Source: a virus. From it: 64,000 bases of DNA. Position 1 is the first letter of the stretch. Each line of letters begins with the position of its first letter. Location of the stretch: IMG/VR virus record IMGVR_UViG_3300024239_000011, positions 268,303-332,302 of that record, one strand, 5' to 3'. The notes beneath the pieces were generated by a model. It had not been told where the DNA came from and searched no databases. It saw nothing but the letters and a program-made list of their open reading frames with translations. The translations under genes were made by a program, and so were the position numbers. Below are positions 30,301-36,677 of this stretch, one piece after another.

Positions 30301-33300
30301 AACCTTGAAGTTATCACCCGCCGGGCACATTGTGGAGTATGCAAAGGGGAAATCAACAGTCTTACCAACATTGATTTCTTCCAATGCCCGATTGACGAAA
30401 TCTTCAGGGGAAATCAGTCGATCAATACCCTGCTCATAGATATCCACAATCTTACGGATAAATTTGTTACGGAAACGGCTGAACTCATGTTCCGCATACT
30501 GTATCGACAACATGAAGTCAATGTTTTGATCTGATGCCATAATCATAGTCTTCAACATCGGCGCTCGATGTTGAAGAATTACGCGACCAAACGAACGATC
30601 CTTTGGGGTGTCACGGTAGTTGTTTACCCCGTACACGTTCCCGTTAAAATTCTTCTGACTCTTCAATATCGTCGTGAAGTGATCAAAGAATTCATTATAA
30701 CTGATTTCACTTACTTCACGAGAATCCGGGTTGCCCTGAAGATTGAACGGAACCTCATAGACGCCAACCAGATTATCTGGCGCTCGCCGCACATAGGTGT
30801 AAATGGTCACAAGGTTATTCTTCGCAACACCGTTACGCAAACTGACAACACCATCAGATACCGAATAATCAGTGTACAAATTGAGTTCTTCGGCATTAAC
30901 CATTACAGAAATGGCATCCGGATCGATCAATTCATCAACGGTTAAGTTGTGCGAAATTGCGAAATCAGTTTGACCTTCGGTAGAGATGTAGGTGTGTTTG
31001 ATGCGCTGACGGCTTGGCATATCCACCAAGTACCAGTCGTTTGAATAATCAAAACTGCCATCAATTTTCTGGGTACGATGGAAGTAATACCCCGTAATCT
31101 CATCCTTATCCAGGGCATAATTGAACCGTTCGGTGGTTAAGTAATTCTTGTAAATGGGATGACCACTTGCGCTGTGTTTGACGCGCATTTCAAGAATTGT
31201 GTCCATTGGAACGCCCGCCGATGCTTCATCGGTGAATCCAAAAACGCGGCTACCGGCGAACGTGGATTCTGGGTAACGCCCCGGATCATCCAAGGCAACG
31301 CCGTCGATGTCGTAGAGTGCAAATAATGGGGGCTGGTTCGAGTGGGTCTTGCGCTGAACTTCAATCCAGTTGTCGCCATCGAAGCGGAAATCACGGTCAA
31401 GGTTTGAGAACCCGTATCGAGAACGAATGGTGTCGCCAACCGAAGGAAGACCACTTTCATTCTCGCCAACAATGACCGGCGATAGTACCACACGTCCAGT
31501 GGATTTGATACCAGATACACGGTAAATGCGATTGTTGTATTCTGGGTTTGGATCATTGGTGATCAAGATGGTCATACCATCGCGGATCAAAATGCCCTTC
31601 TCGGTATCCCAGATAATCGCGGTGATCTTGGTTTGTGCAGTCCCGGTAGGTTTACGAATGCTTAGTGTGTTATTGGCGTTGATACGATAATCGAAACCAA
31701 TACGCACTGGACGATCATTGAAATAGAATACCGCACGCAACGCTTCGTCCGGAGTTAACCCAAGACCCATCGTCGGATTGGATAGATCAATGGTGTACGA
31801 TCCCGCATCGACAAACCAAGTCGAAGTCGGATCATTGGCAGTATCTACCCAGTTTTTACCACGTGCTGATACATCAAGCAGCAAGGGTGCAATACCAAAC
31901 TCACGTAACGGGGGCTGATTGTGAATAAAATCAGGATTGGAAGCAGCGAACCCATTGATCTGAGTGAACGTTAATACGTCTTCCTTAACATCCACATCAC
32001 CAACACGACGTTGACCATACTGATACAATTCCAAATTACGCTTGAACTCAATGATTGGACGCTCAGCGCGAATCGCGTCGTCCGTACCACGGTCGGCACG
32101 AGCAACGACATCCTCGTGGAACCACCGGTTCCCGCGACTCCATGGATTGCCGTCAATACAACCACGCTCCATCACAAGATAATCTGGACGGGCACTGGTT
32201 GTCGCCAAAGCAACACTACCCCAACCAAGACCCTGCTCGGCATCCCACCCAAATGGTTCAATGCGCAGATTGATTTCTTTTCCAACCCCGGCAACTTTAT
32301 ACATACAGGTCTTGTAGGTATACTTGGTGACTTGTTCGAAACCATATGTAACAAAGATGATCAGCATGTTGTTGGTCAGCGCAATCGGCTCGGACGGCGA
32401 CGCATACGATGCTTCCCATTTGTCGTCATAGGGGTCAGTCACATCCGGTGGGGTCATCGGATCAAATGGACGCCACGGGTTGTCCTGATTTGCTCGCTTG
32501 TAATGACCACTAAAATCAAAATATTTCTTACCGTTAATGGTCGTGATGAAGTTTTGAATATCAGTATTCGGGTCTTCAATGAAAAATACGTAGGGTGTGA
32601 CCGTATAACGACCAAGATCATCCCAGCGATGACCACCTTCACCCTCTGGTTCTTCAATCAGGAATGCAGATACACCAACTCCTTCAATAATGAAAGTCTT
32701 GTTGTTGAACTGATCGCTATTCACGTCGCGGCGAATAGTCAAACGCATTCCACTGGTGAGGGTTAGCGGTTCTACCGTTCCGTCGTGCGGCTCAGTGATG
32801 CTGTCATCAGACGGCAGCCGATATTTTCCCGTGAATATTAATGGATAATCCGTATTCCCGACCAAAGTTCGTTCCACATCAGTCAAACTGAGAATTTCAA
32901 TCGGTTTCGGTCCACGCGGCATCCAATAATACCGTTTGAAATTCATAAGCTTATCGATGTCTACCGGCGGACACCATGAATAAAACTCATTGTCGAAAAG
33001 ACGGTTATGGTCGTTTATCAAACCGCCATGAAAACGCAGATGGTTCAATAGATCATCGTAGAACAAAGCATGCGTCACCGAAGCAGTTTCCGTGGCGCGG
33101 CTGATTGCTATGGGTTCCATCGAATAATCTTGGCGTGTCTTTGATGGCTCCTGAATGTAGAAATCCTTTTCAGGGTCAGTATACAATGGATAGCGTCCAA
33201 TGTATCCACTGACTACTTCCGATGCCTGTGGCTGGAATAGATGATCTACAGTGGCGCCAAAAAACCGCTGAAGGGTCTGGCTTTGAAGAACCGAAGGCAA

Positions 33301-33330
33301 ATGCTTGATTACTTGTCTTTTCTCGACCAT
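18364..33330 (-). CDS. Giant virion structural protein, 4988 aa
   Basis: One uninterrupted 15-kb frame encodes about 560 kDa. The N-terminus (HLPSVLQSQTLQRFFGATVD, later YYWMPRGPKPIEIL) resembles very large structural proteins of marine T4-like phages, often annotated VrlC-like; this is from memory. Four short aromatic modules resemble CBM5/12 carbohydrate-binding folds (pattern W-x-Y-x-G-D-x-V, then Y-x-C, H-x-S, W) near residues 1565-1607, 1968-2020, 3200-3237 and 3360-3400. Repeated beta-rich units fill the rest. Late promoters lie upstream. It is probably a baseplate or tail protein contacting the cell surface. Antisense ORFs along it are shadows. Confidence 0.85.
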   Translation of the reverse strand: MVEKRQVIKHLPSVLQSQTLQRFFGATVDHLFQPQASEVVSGYIGRYPLYTDPEKDFYIQEPSKTRQDYSMEPIAISRATETASVTHALFYDDLLNHLRFHGGLINDHNRLFDNEFYSWCPPVDIDKLMNFKRYYWMPRGPKPIEILSLTDVERTLVGNTDYPLIFTGKYRLPSDDSITEPHDGTVEPLTLTSGMRLTIRRDVNSDQFNNKTFIIEGVGVSAFLIEEPEGEGGHRWDDLGRYTVTPYVFFIEDPNTDIQNFITTINGKKYFDFSGHYKRANQDNPWRPFDPMTPPDVTDPYDDKWEASYASPSEPIALTNNMLIIFVTYGFEQVTKYTYKTCMYKVAGVGKEINLRIEPFGWDAEQGLGWGSVALATTSARPDYLVMERGCIDGNPWSRGNRWFHEDVVARADRGTDDAIRAERPIIEFKRNLELYQYGQRRVGDVDVKEDVLTFTQINGFAASNPDFIHNQPPLREFGIAPLLLDVSARGKNWVDTANDPTSTWFVDAGSYTIDLSNPTMGLGLTPDEALRAVFYFNDRPVRIGFDYRINANNTLSIRKPTGTAQTKITAIIWDTEKGILIRDGMTILITNDPNPEYNNRIYRVSGIKSTGRVVLSPVIVGENESGLPSVGDTIRSRYGFSNLDRDFRFDGDNWIEVQRKTHSNQPPLFALYDIDGVALDDPGRYPESTFAGSRVFGFTDEASAGVPMDTILEMRVKHSASGHPIYKNYLTTERFNYALDKDEITGYYFHRTQKIDGSFDYSNDWYLVDMPSRQRIKHTYISTEGQTDFAISHNLTVDELIDPDAISVMVNAEELNLYTDYSVSDGVVSLRNGVAKNNLVTIYTYVRRAPDNLVGVYEVPFNLQGNPDSREVSEISYNEFFDHFTTILKSQKNFNGNVYGVNNYRDTPKDRSFGRVILQHRAPMLKTMIMASDQNIDFMLSIQYAEHEFSRFRNKFIRKIVDIYEQGIDRLISPEDFVNRALEEINVGKTVDFPFAYSTMCPAGDNFKVFEVSVDCFTGVNEYLIPGTRENIEKSFVYLEKNGEFPKLLDRGWDYETDVDEIRLLGDFSLNETDKIRLIRYDGYFTYVPPSPSQMGIYAIFRPGMVVDETLLNPRQFIQAHDGSYIESFTGEYEFLNSVVLEFEKRVYNNSSLRFAQRGAERIFDHRRYVSGKFRRPASEGGAGYLTDYSWAEWNSIIRPAFERWATMSRVNYRENQTWIADNPFTWNYGAVPDRDGQPLPGHWRGIYLYYFDTDRPHTHPWEMLGMSQKPDWWDAHYGVAPYTRGNTKLWGDLENGIIARGPTAGTYSEYQRPGMSQYIPVDDLGNLIDPVSAGICSRLPTAFEAQQEWKFGDHGPTETAWRRSPNFPFAATMSGYLIKPVRLIEYCWDTVRLKEIYRNQKQTRQWVYDDIRARRPHSYLTLHGEESSEVDLPQRYRVTGVQQWVCDYIKSRGQDITEAFGKVIRGIDVRLGHKMAGFVDQNTLQARADNFGLVPSENINVFLYRSPSIADHTYSGVIVQWTGRGWKVFGYDVVDPVFRTIPSDINGRKTKVAVGKTEKTGRPWQAHVVYTAGDIVVNQGVEYKCIDNHRSGEEFGDSFWKPLDLGPNNKGITVIHYLDANRAGNILNVPYGTEFYNPQDVFDFLVDYGRWLKKDGWVFEQMDFANEETIDWVSVGKDFLFWSLGRWAPGNTIALSPASKYVKFVTDHGEVQNIERIVRGAYSMLNRDGFMIQPRETDVSRVGNELVVTSRNDQLIYLTRLFVSEVEHVIIFDNVTIFNDLIYDPVFNLRQPRLRLSATRSMDWVGRMDAPGFIVTDNVLIPNFEKTVDDFRHFFGIEDGVDNPTLRNYSLHLVGYQGRAYMNDLLLDPKTEFQFFQGAMRQKGTSDAMQKLLRSFFVLDAEEVKFFDEWAFRVGNYGGVTNKLTFEFLLRQREVRSRPQLVEFFANNSTIADLPNDDVVNIPLEVQSWAPNTFYSKYEEVKFDNRYYSVLSAHTSASTIVEDIDAGRLVETENRWVVKPNREMETIFPLRAINETREGDLPVAGYARVDESDHYALDLTDLSSVHYEILQKGKNFVTGEKIWVYDINDEWQMFSVQNLGTAVVNVTKVEYVSDTETKITVSDTHNLAIDDLIVITTDTKSIPDVRGIHYVKSVPSTTEFIIPVVIDDMFDWTSQGGTTGPAVMKFFPRRFATISARNATLNTGQWLSGDLAYVDDAGNGKYAVYQYNGNNFDTIPVRIQPAKVDNNRIFNAVIYDKKTTEVQQYVHLYDPAKGIIPGTADAEIWYKLEIDPAVYNNGDPKYHRMNPEIAWGGGEEHRLWWDLSTVKFLDYEISDNKYRKYVWGRLAPRATIDVYEWTRSTVPPTEWARQVEINKGKAIEAFDAKPTGSVKDANNPAWCERTEYDPATGDYKTVYYFWVKNKATVPPVEWRKLTTTQVAKFIENPSTFDMPWFAPISPDATIISGVDYLLNDENSIVQVNYRRTDREDNVHREWVLMREGDDRSYPDPLLWRKMTDSLVGFNVEYMDVPDLSLSTVERYGNLFRPRQSWFNDRYMARRIIVERVNTMLTKRPVMQGDLTYLQSSDEGLLTFTEKSPRALVAQKHVGSSIGLLAKIDVDLATATIDGNVDLTGGTFPGTIDRVFVREGNRVLVKNQIDATENGIYVYHENDKVFVRATDCAAGSHLPEGANIYVRRGNDNRGTKWIQCVSNAVVGVDNNNWFEVVGDLDYHMEVDSFDERNAKEIDPDFVLERGTRVLVRGNTSTYGFWSLWSYDPTVAGRWSCDAVQHYKTIDFWSTVDWYDTGYSKLNIPRYVFPSEVERDIHDREVGFSAGDLIRIDKKDIDLWYWQEYQGKVDGEAFGRWKMVAYKNGTIKLSDRFYDESRRQIIKDNHPTDLNAYWETVRLRDGSLEFKAMLKALMGDADIPGLLSKGEINALFFAMVHYAHTEHRMVDWAFKTSFLFIKGINEPLIQEPVLRKDKTDSIIGYINEVKPYHSKIRDFTLSKILPMETGHARVTDFDKPVFPLDRTIKDHAVIDVVWNGDGTYTIADPYTATDFRNSRHHKDWYENFQKIADDHYPVRSMKTTIHFDRVKWIDWYVDGEQALLKLYREHYGQREESTTKRAHRLGDRVWFHNYDGLNQDHWKVVYLRSPNHPIPTRIASLKPGASNRVIVKTPANHNVVAPHYDMNPSAYDANISYVVGDIIRWRTKNYLCIKSYVSTGDFDGEKLKHWSDAIPQIAAYVVIPQPIPEVVLTGDGHTKLFELPFRVDEHDLEVYVDGRLLDWATTANYYTDGDALEISRDNDAKTYTPDYEIVSMEQREDIVIRGTSTGTIALKNIPYHESTISVKVKRNLRGVKAWAAEKVYVVNDLAKHSGSVFVCTTSHTSVDFATDQSNWELITPDAIIPRNGTPRVTNADPLYTFMYGNGQIVMISPTPKSGDQLMITYKTDPGVRLRINETPKDGQTIYIRRRSQTTMVGAYKVMKYVDANTIEIKASLPSDIIFGSDNIPMNLLTYRDDVLTLVNEKGDNITVPYDNTMDPNLLTQAERIMLYYRPTPGMPAKDMRELLDINFKGTRMDGGDLLDTKFSEDVGNHVPVMNFVYNGQDEVPVTYWQDGMDNSLGWGDHIFDSIRDKMDGDVVVVEYNGIVQLSDAYDFYYNTTEDLWKVRFNALPNHGDLITVAVVTNDIVDGVETTMSEKKSTRYYDMNIMGGTFTAPASTSGFDDVIVDGGFFLAGPSKTFEALDGQQDFQLDGAPVVGVIGSADDLNWHARVYVNGRRRLDGYHLENIAGTWHVIFDESVVQGTEVRIELQGKPAMTNPYMDENRPQELIATRTADSLGITVYTEATAGAPSVVSARYEADDVTTHFELRQKPSSRETVFVTVGLDGENMMLEMVSRNPMTGDPLFSSDTAVRADQYYLHWDTGVVELGIAPPKGAVIKITSFSTGGTNVENIDTFVSVGVGEFTLTKLPAATPNIRVWTQAGTQPVTEITEFNVIEQQLFLGVAPTEGTLVTVTYEIEDAASNDFQNNQNQRIVEIARFSPTNGIMPPLMLKNPEGITYSQSHISVVRDGEVLSLGDYSVIKHDTGTHEVVLTDGEPGEVAIVAFNTPNIVKVRTHQYQYTAGEPIILTDVPSPTVPHHGAVLVYKKITEADLICENGQPAGTSIGDPLVADDVGRGIRLMPPTTRYFLGDGGCFAYRFERPITSVADTQIWIGQNTTPLVPVYPAGTVGGDATGTVDVGSFTIPQRFRGPIDANDALPCDGDDDLKAGDYFVIEGYFGFDDGGYDGVPFDNTPKPEGTNVRNWLGVAFAGTWATKGMNRPNPNQTNQNEFGFEDGDMILYLGRGRWSRMITSAGMRNTGNYAASLARAVEEATREIHFFDAPSKNADICFVWYEHGKYDYDIKNGNELHLYGPTFAGLTLEDGDWITVTTFSDDEAMGIRTEVFTATVNGKYPLTRVPSDANSLWVNTNGRRNIYGMDYTIQNSTIGWDNLSWDAYFGWDDNRSRPLVSFNNRHSGDWRVVVTTFTNRSAQQPVGFRLFKNSQDEWEYLRIADAHKTKLNTALDFDDRHMQVVDAKVFVTNNEAAILSRKDVTMYATTATLVVNIDLLSSTPVPPVHVVVSDNAAGGAADGIITHADIAMAINSNADLRAVTISAAITEHGHLIIRRVDGQDFSISDSASDALATAFFGNNVVSSVRPLLTPEAVFVDGERIEYMGIDVVNNRLLNIRRGTGGTSSGIRNIYRNHMEVSDGLKEEFILPGWFDPMNDDAVMIKAEYVDHGKVMVKEYRKESYTVTRNDTDEVVVKFPYAPTEGWVLTFSATVSNWEISGASYPAGTIVVDGGAPQYIPGGYRWEGLLDKGFQGQLDAIPVGTKGVTQADAGRWYQLSRAYDAELLDIRVIIEHEGFVDPETGETRTIEEQLIRYQDWFIDGTILKFRRNIPAPTNGQNNIILHLRSYRGLQYSNSAMAQFLREKPATHYWGN

Positions 33331-33361
33331 ATCGACCTTGACTGTTTAATTAATGCATAGG

Positions 33362-33394
33362 TATTTACGCCGGTATTATCACCGCAGTTATTTA
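33362..33394 (-). promoter_or_regulatory. Two late promoter cores
   Basis: TAAATA occurs on the minus strand at 33367-33362 and again at 33394-33389, 32-64 bases before the giant gene. No hairpin over the ribosome binding site was found here. Confidence 0.6.
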
Positions 33395-33442
33395 TCCCGA
33401 CCGAAAATAAAGCCGGGAACAAATAAAGTTTTCTGGACAGTC

Positions 33443-33471
33443 TTGACAGCATCAATCTAGCGTTGTATGGT
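33443..33471 (+). promoter_or_regulatory. Sigma70-like promoter
   Basis: TTGACA (33443-33448), 17-base spacer, TATGGT (33466-33471), before the gene at 33499. Confidence 0.65.
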
Positions 33472-33498
33472 ATTCACAACACAGCGGGAGTTATCTCG

Positions 33499-33675
33499 AT
33501 GTCCTCGAATACTAAGAAGCGTCATCCGGTCGAATACCTCGGTCATGTTGCCGGGTATGCCACCACCAAGCGCGGCGCTCTGCGCATCATGCGCAAGCTG
33601 AACAGCCTCGTGACCAAGATGGCTTTGAGCAAGGGCAAGAAGCCCGTCTGGCAGGCGGTCGAATGGGAGGGCTAA
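33499..33675 (+). CDS. Unknown basic protein, 58 aa
   Basis: I chose ATG 33499 (MSSNTKKRHPVEYLGHVAGY) with GCGGGAG upstream; the longer frame would start at the promoter. Highly basic (many Lys and Arg), so it may bind nucleic acid. First gene of a short operon with the next two. Confidence 0.7.
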   Translation: MSSNTKKRHPVEYLGHVAGYATTKRGALRIMRKLNSLVTKMALSKGKKPVWQAVEWEG

Positions 33676-33678
33676 GAC

Positions 33679-34161
33679 ATGTCCAGAACTGTTCGTAAGG
33701 TTCCCAATTGGGTGTCCAATCGCCACTGCAACAAGCATTTGGATAAGCCGTGTGCGGTTAGCTCTCATGGCTCCCCGCGCAAGTTCGATACCGACCGCGA
33801 CATGTTCATCTTCGAATATACGCATGGGCTGTCGAAGCCGATGAACCTGTTCGCGGGTGACGGGGTTTTGGTTGGTCGCAAGGGCGCCAAGGCGGTCAAG
33901 AAGGCGTATTCCAAGAAGGCGCGTCGTCAGAGCATGGCGGTTCTCGAAGCCGAATTGCTGATGGCGATGGAACCCATCGATCCGATCTTCGACCCCGAGG
34001 ATGATTACTTCCCGTCGTATGACGACGATCTGGACCTCGATCCGTTCGATGAGCATTATGCGGCGAACGACGATTGGGATTACGTCGATGACGGGATGGA
34101 TTTCTGCGATCCCTGGTACGACGATTACCACTCCCACTATTACCCCATGGCTGCGGAGTAA
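33679..34161 (+). CDS. Unknown protein with acidic tail, 160 aa
   Basis: The basic N-terminal two-thirds includes a Lys/Arg-rich helix near 75-90 (AVKKAYSKKARRQSM). The last 55 residues are extremely acidic and Tyr-rich (DDDLDLDPFDEHYAAND). This bipolar charge is typical of nucleic-acid mimic or histone-like accessory proteins, but the function is unknown. Cotranscribed with neighbours. Confidence 0.7.
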   Translation: MSRTVRKVPNWVSNRHCNKHLDKPCAVSSHGSPRKFDTDRDMFIFEYTHGLSKPMNLFAGDGVLVGRKGAKAVKKAYSKKARRQSMAVLEAELLMAMEPIDPIFDPEDDYFPSYDDDLDLDPFDEHYAANDDWDYVDDGMDFCDPWYDDYHSHYYPMAAE

Positions 34162-34166
34162 CCACC

Positions 34167-34346
34167 ATGTACATGATCACCGGCTACGACGACCTGTGCA
34201 TGGACATCAACATCAAGGTTGAGTCCTTCATGGAAGCCATCCAGATCATCCGCAAGCTGCGTGATACGTGTATCGTGTGGCTCACTCGCGAGAGTAAGAC
34301 CCCTGGGAAGTATGTCCCCACCAAGTATTCCACCGCGTGGGTCTAA
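34167..34346 (+). CDS. Unknown small protein, 59 aa
   Basis: A 59-codon frame (MYMITGYDDLCMDINIKVES...) starts six bases after the previous stop and ends directly before a terminator, so it is very likely real. Alpha/beta pattern, no known motif. Confidence 0.7.
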   Translation: MYMITGYDDLCMDINIKVESFMEAIQIIRKLRDTCIVWLTRESKTPGKYVPTKYSTAWV

Positions 34347-34349
34347 GGG

Positions 34350-34380
34350 AAAGGCGGGAGAAATCCCGCCTTTTCTTTTT
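34350..34380 (+). terminator. Rho-independent terminator
   Basis: Arms AAAGGCGGGA and TCCCGCCTTT with a 4-base loop, followed by a long T-rich run. It closes the 33499-34346 operon. Confidence 0.88.
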
Positions 34381-34444
34381 CTATCACTTGACTTTTAGTA
34401 CGGTGAATGTCAAAAATCCATAAGCGTTCACCGGAGTTTTCGCC

Positions 34445-35056
34445 ATGCCCTACGACCCCAGTGCTTTCATTCACTTCGCGATGCAGAACGGCGTGTTTCC
34501 TGAAGGCGGGAAGTACGGTGATCGTATTACCTTCACCATCCATGCGCCCAATAATCTAATGTTGGTGTTGGACGCCGGGCGGAATACCGGGGTACTGCCG
34601 CCCTCGTTGGAGTTCGACAAGCGCAACGGTAAGATCACCAAGGTCTGCAATGGGTTCGACAAGTACCCCGAAATGCTAAAGTGGATAATCACCTGCTACG
34701 TGTCCCAGCGCGTCACCCGTATGACTGGTTTGAAGGTAATCAAGATGACCCAACTGGTCGATTACGACGCTGCCACCCAGGAATTCGACAAGATGGGTCG
34801 CGGCGTCCGCTCTGGCATTCGTGACTGGTTCACGCGCCTGGGGCAGGACATGCTTGCGGTACCAGTGATGGAGGCGCTTGCCCTCACCGAACGTGCGATG
34901 ATACTGCTGTCGAAGTTGACGGAAGAACAGGCGGATGTTCTGTATGAGGAAACGGAAACCGTGCGTCGCAAGTCGCAATTGGGTTTAATCGAATATATGT
35001 CGGAGCAAGAGATTCTGGTTGAATTGCTCGACCAGATTGAGAAGGAAGTTCAGTGA
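34445..35056 (+). CDS. Unknown protein, 203 aa
   Basis: Starts MPYDPSAFIHFAMQNGVFPE. Soluble, helical C-terminus (MEALALTERAMILLSKLTEE). No family recognised. A TTGACT box at 34388 has no convincing -10 partner. The repeat array starts only a few bases past its stop. Confidence 0.7.
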   Translation: MPYDPSAFIHFAMQNGVFPEGGKYGDRITFTIHAPNNLMLVLDAGRNTGVLPPSLEFDKRNGKITKVCNGFDKYPEMLKWIITCYVSQRVTRMTGLKVIKMTQLVDYDAATQEFDKMGRGVRSGIRDWFTRLGQDMLAVPVMEALALTERAMILLSKLTEEQADVLYEETETVRRKSQLGLIEYMSEQEILVELLDQIEKEVQ

Positions 35057-35062
35057 TCATTT

Positions 35063-35982
35063 CTGTCGCACCACGATCCGTGGTAATTTCTTAGGTACGG
35101 TTTGTCCACCATGGTACTATCGCACCACGACTGCCGTGGTATTTCTTCGCTTTTACGGCTGGGTCCATGGCCACGCCCGTCTTTCGGACCACGAGCAGAT
35201 TGCCGTGATATTTGCTTCAAAGAAAGCACAAGGAATGGCGCTCTGCGAAACACTTTCGCACCACGATTGCCGTGGTATTACCAACATTCACGGTAATGGT
35301 TCTGAATCTGCGGCTTTCGCACCACGAGCAACCGTGGTATTGCCTTCCAACGACAGGAGGAATGCATGCGCAGTCTTTCACTTTCGCACCACGAGCAGAT
35401 TGCCGTGGTATGTTTCCCTGATCGGGACGACATCTACGCCCTGTTCAGACTTTCGCACCACGAGCAGATTGCCGTTGGTATTGCTTCGCGCGACCTGATC
35501 AATTTCCTCGAAGAGATTCGCCTTTCGCACCACGGGTGAATTGTCGTGGTATTTGCTTCCGATGAAATGGAACATGCCGCCAAAACCGACGTACTTTCGC
35601 ACCACGGGCAAGTTGCCATGGTATTGCTTCACCAGCAAAAACAGACCGCATGTCGCGATGGTCAGCTTTCGCACCACGGGCAAATTGCCGTGATATTGCT
35701 TCCAGCTTGGTCACCACCAGCGTGTCGCCCTCGCGCTTTCGCACCACGGGCGAATTGCCGTGGTATTGCTTCTCTGACTATCGCCAAGCAGCAGGTCGAT
35801 CTCTATCGCACCACGGGTGAATTGCCGTGGTATTGCTTCCCCCGGCAACTACCTTGCCTTCGTCCATGTTGATCCTTCGCACCACGGGCGAATTGCCGTG
35901 GTATTGCTTCCCATAGCTGCTGGATTTGACAGCATGATGTTCGAGCTTTCGCACCACGGGCGAATTGCCGTGGTATTGCTTC
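35063..35982. CRISPR. CRISPR-like array: 14 hairpin repeats with unique spacers
   Basis: Fourteen direct repeats (TCGCACCACG starts at 35066, 35120, 35184, 35256, 35317, 35384, 35453, 35525, 35597, 35669, 35739, 35806, 35877, 35949). The conserved right-hand unit is 37 bases: CTTTCGC, stem ACCACGG / CCGTGGT around a short loop, then ATTGCTTC. Intervening segments are 30-35 bases and unrelated to each other. Repeats are near identical on the right and progressively degenerate to the left, as if the leader end were at about 36000 with leftward transcription. No cas gene is in the window. Alternatives are an operator array, a centromere or a replication-related site. Confidence 0.5.
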
Positions 35983-36045
35983 ACCGCGCGCCCTGAGTAC
36001 ACGTAGCCGTCATGTAACGGGCTGTCATGTGCAGTTATCGATGCA

Positions 36046-36185
36046 TACCACGGTTCTCGTGGTGCGAACGACACCCTGTTCAAGGGCGTCGATTTGTATT
36101 TGGTAATACACCACGCCAATCGTGGTGCGACAGCTACCTACAATCGTTGCCAACAGTCCTATAACAATACCACGACAATCGTGGT
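36046..36185. repeat. Three inverted-orientation copies of the array hairpin
   Basis: Units at 36046-36067, 36107-36130 and 36169-36185 have the same ACCACG / CGTGGT stem, but the first two carry the flanking GTGCGA on the opposite side, so they face the main array. Loops differ (5, 5 and 3 bases). They could be degenerate repeats, a leader element, or anti-repeat-like sequence. The 35983-36045 stretch between them and the array holds nothing else I recognise. Confidence 0.5.
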
Positions 36186-36195
36186 CTTTTTATTT
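36169..36195 (+). terminator. Possible terminator formed by last hairpin
   Basis: ACCACGA-caa-TCGTGGT is followed by CTTTTTATTT, so the last inverted unit could end rightward transcription through the array. Confidence 0.5.
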
Positions 36196-36261
36196 GCCAT
36201 ACTATACAGACAGGTGTATGCATGTATGCATGAATGATTAACCGAATCATGAGGTGCAAAT

Positions 36262-36672
36262 ATGTCCTACCCTACTCGCGAAGAAATCCAAGCTGCCGCT
36301 CTGCCGCTGATGAAGGCTCAACAGCTTCGTCTTGGCTTCTATGTAACTGACGATATTGTGGCAGAACTGGCGAAGGAATTCGGCGTCGATCTCAACGAGA
36401 AGATCGAAACCGGTCGCAGCAAGTTCGGCAACCTGTTCGACTGGGTGACTGCTCGGATGACTTCCACCGGGCAGCACGTCAAGATCAAGCCGAAGCATTA
36501 TCGGCTGGTGCTTTTCCCGTCTGTGACCGATCAGCGGGATGCCAAGGTGGACCACAAGACGGCTCCATCCAAGAATGATTTGTTGCTCAAACTGGCACAG
36601 CAAATCGACACAATGGCGCAGAACATGGCGCAGATCAACGAAACATTCCGCCAGCTTCAAAAGGCGGCGTAA
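36262..36672 (+). CDS. Unknown protein, 136 aa
   Basis: Starts MSYPTREEIQAAALPLMKAQ with AGGTG upstream. The N-terminal 60 residues could be a small helix-rich DNA-binding domain; the C-terminal 40 (NDLLLKLAQQIDTMAQNMAQ) form a likely coiled coil for dimers. Its place beside the palindromic array makes it a candidate binder of those sites, by inference only. Terminator follows. Confidence 0.7.
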   Translation: MSYPTREEIQAAALPLMKAQQLRLGFYVTDDIVAELAKEFGVDLNEKIETGRSKFGNLFDWVTARMTSTGQHVKIKPKHYRLVLFPSVTDQRDAKVDHKTAPSKNDLLLKLAQQIDTMAQNMAQINETFRQLQKAA

Positions 36673-36677
36673 ACGAA

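Noticed and set aside
18400-33200. Many rightward ORFs of 60-250 aa along the giant gene
   Set aside because: All lie antisense to one continuous coding frame; none has a convincing start context or family resemblance.
34388-34416. Promoter before gene 34445
   Set aside because: TTGACT is good but no -10-like hexamer lies 16-18 bases downstream.
35378-35872. ORFs inside the repeat array, with repeats such as KQYHGN-PVVRK
   Set aside because: They arise because many repeat periods are 72 bases (24 codons); other periods break the frame and no start signal or codon pattern supports translation.
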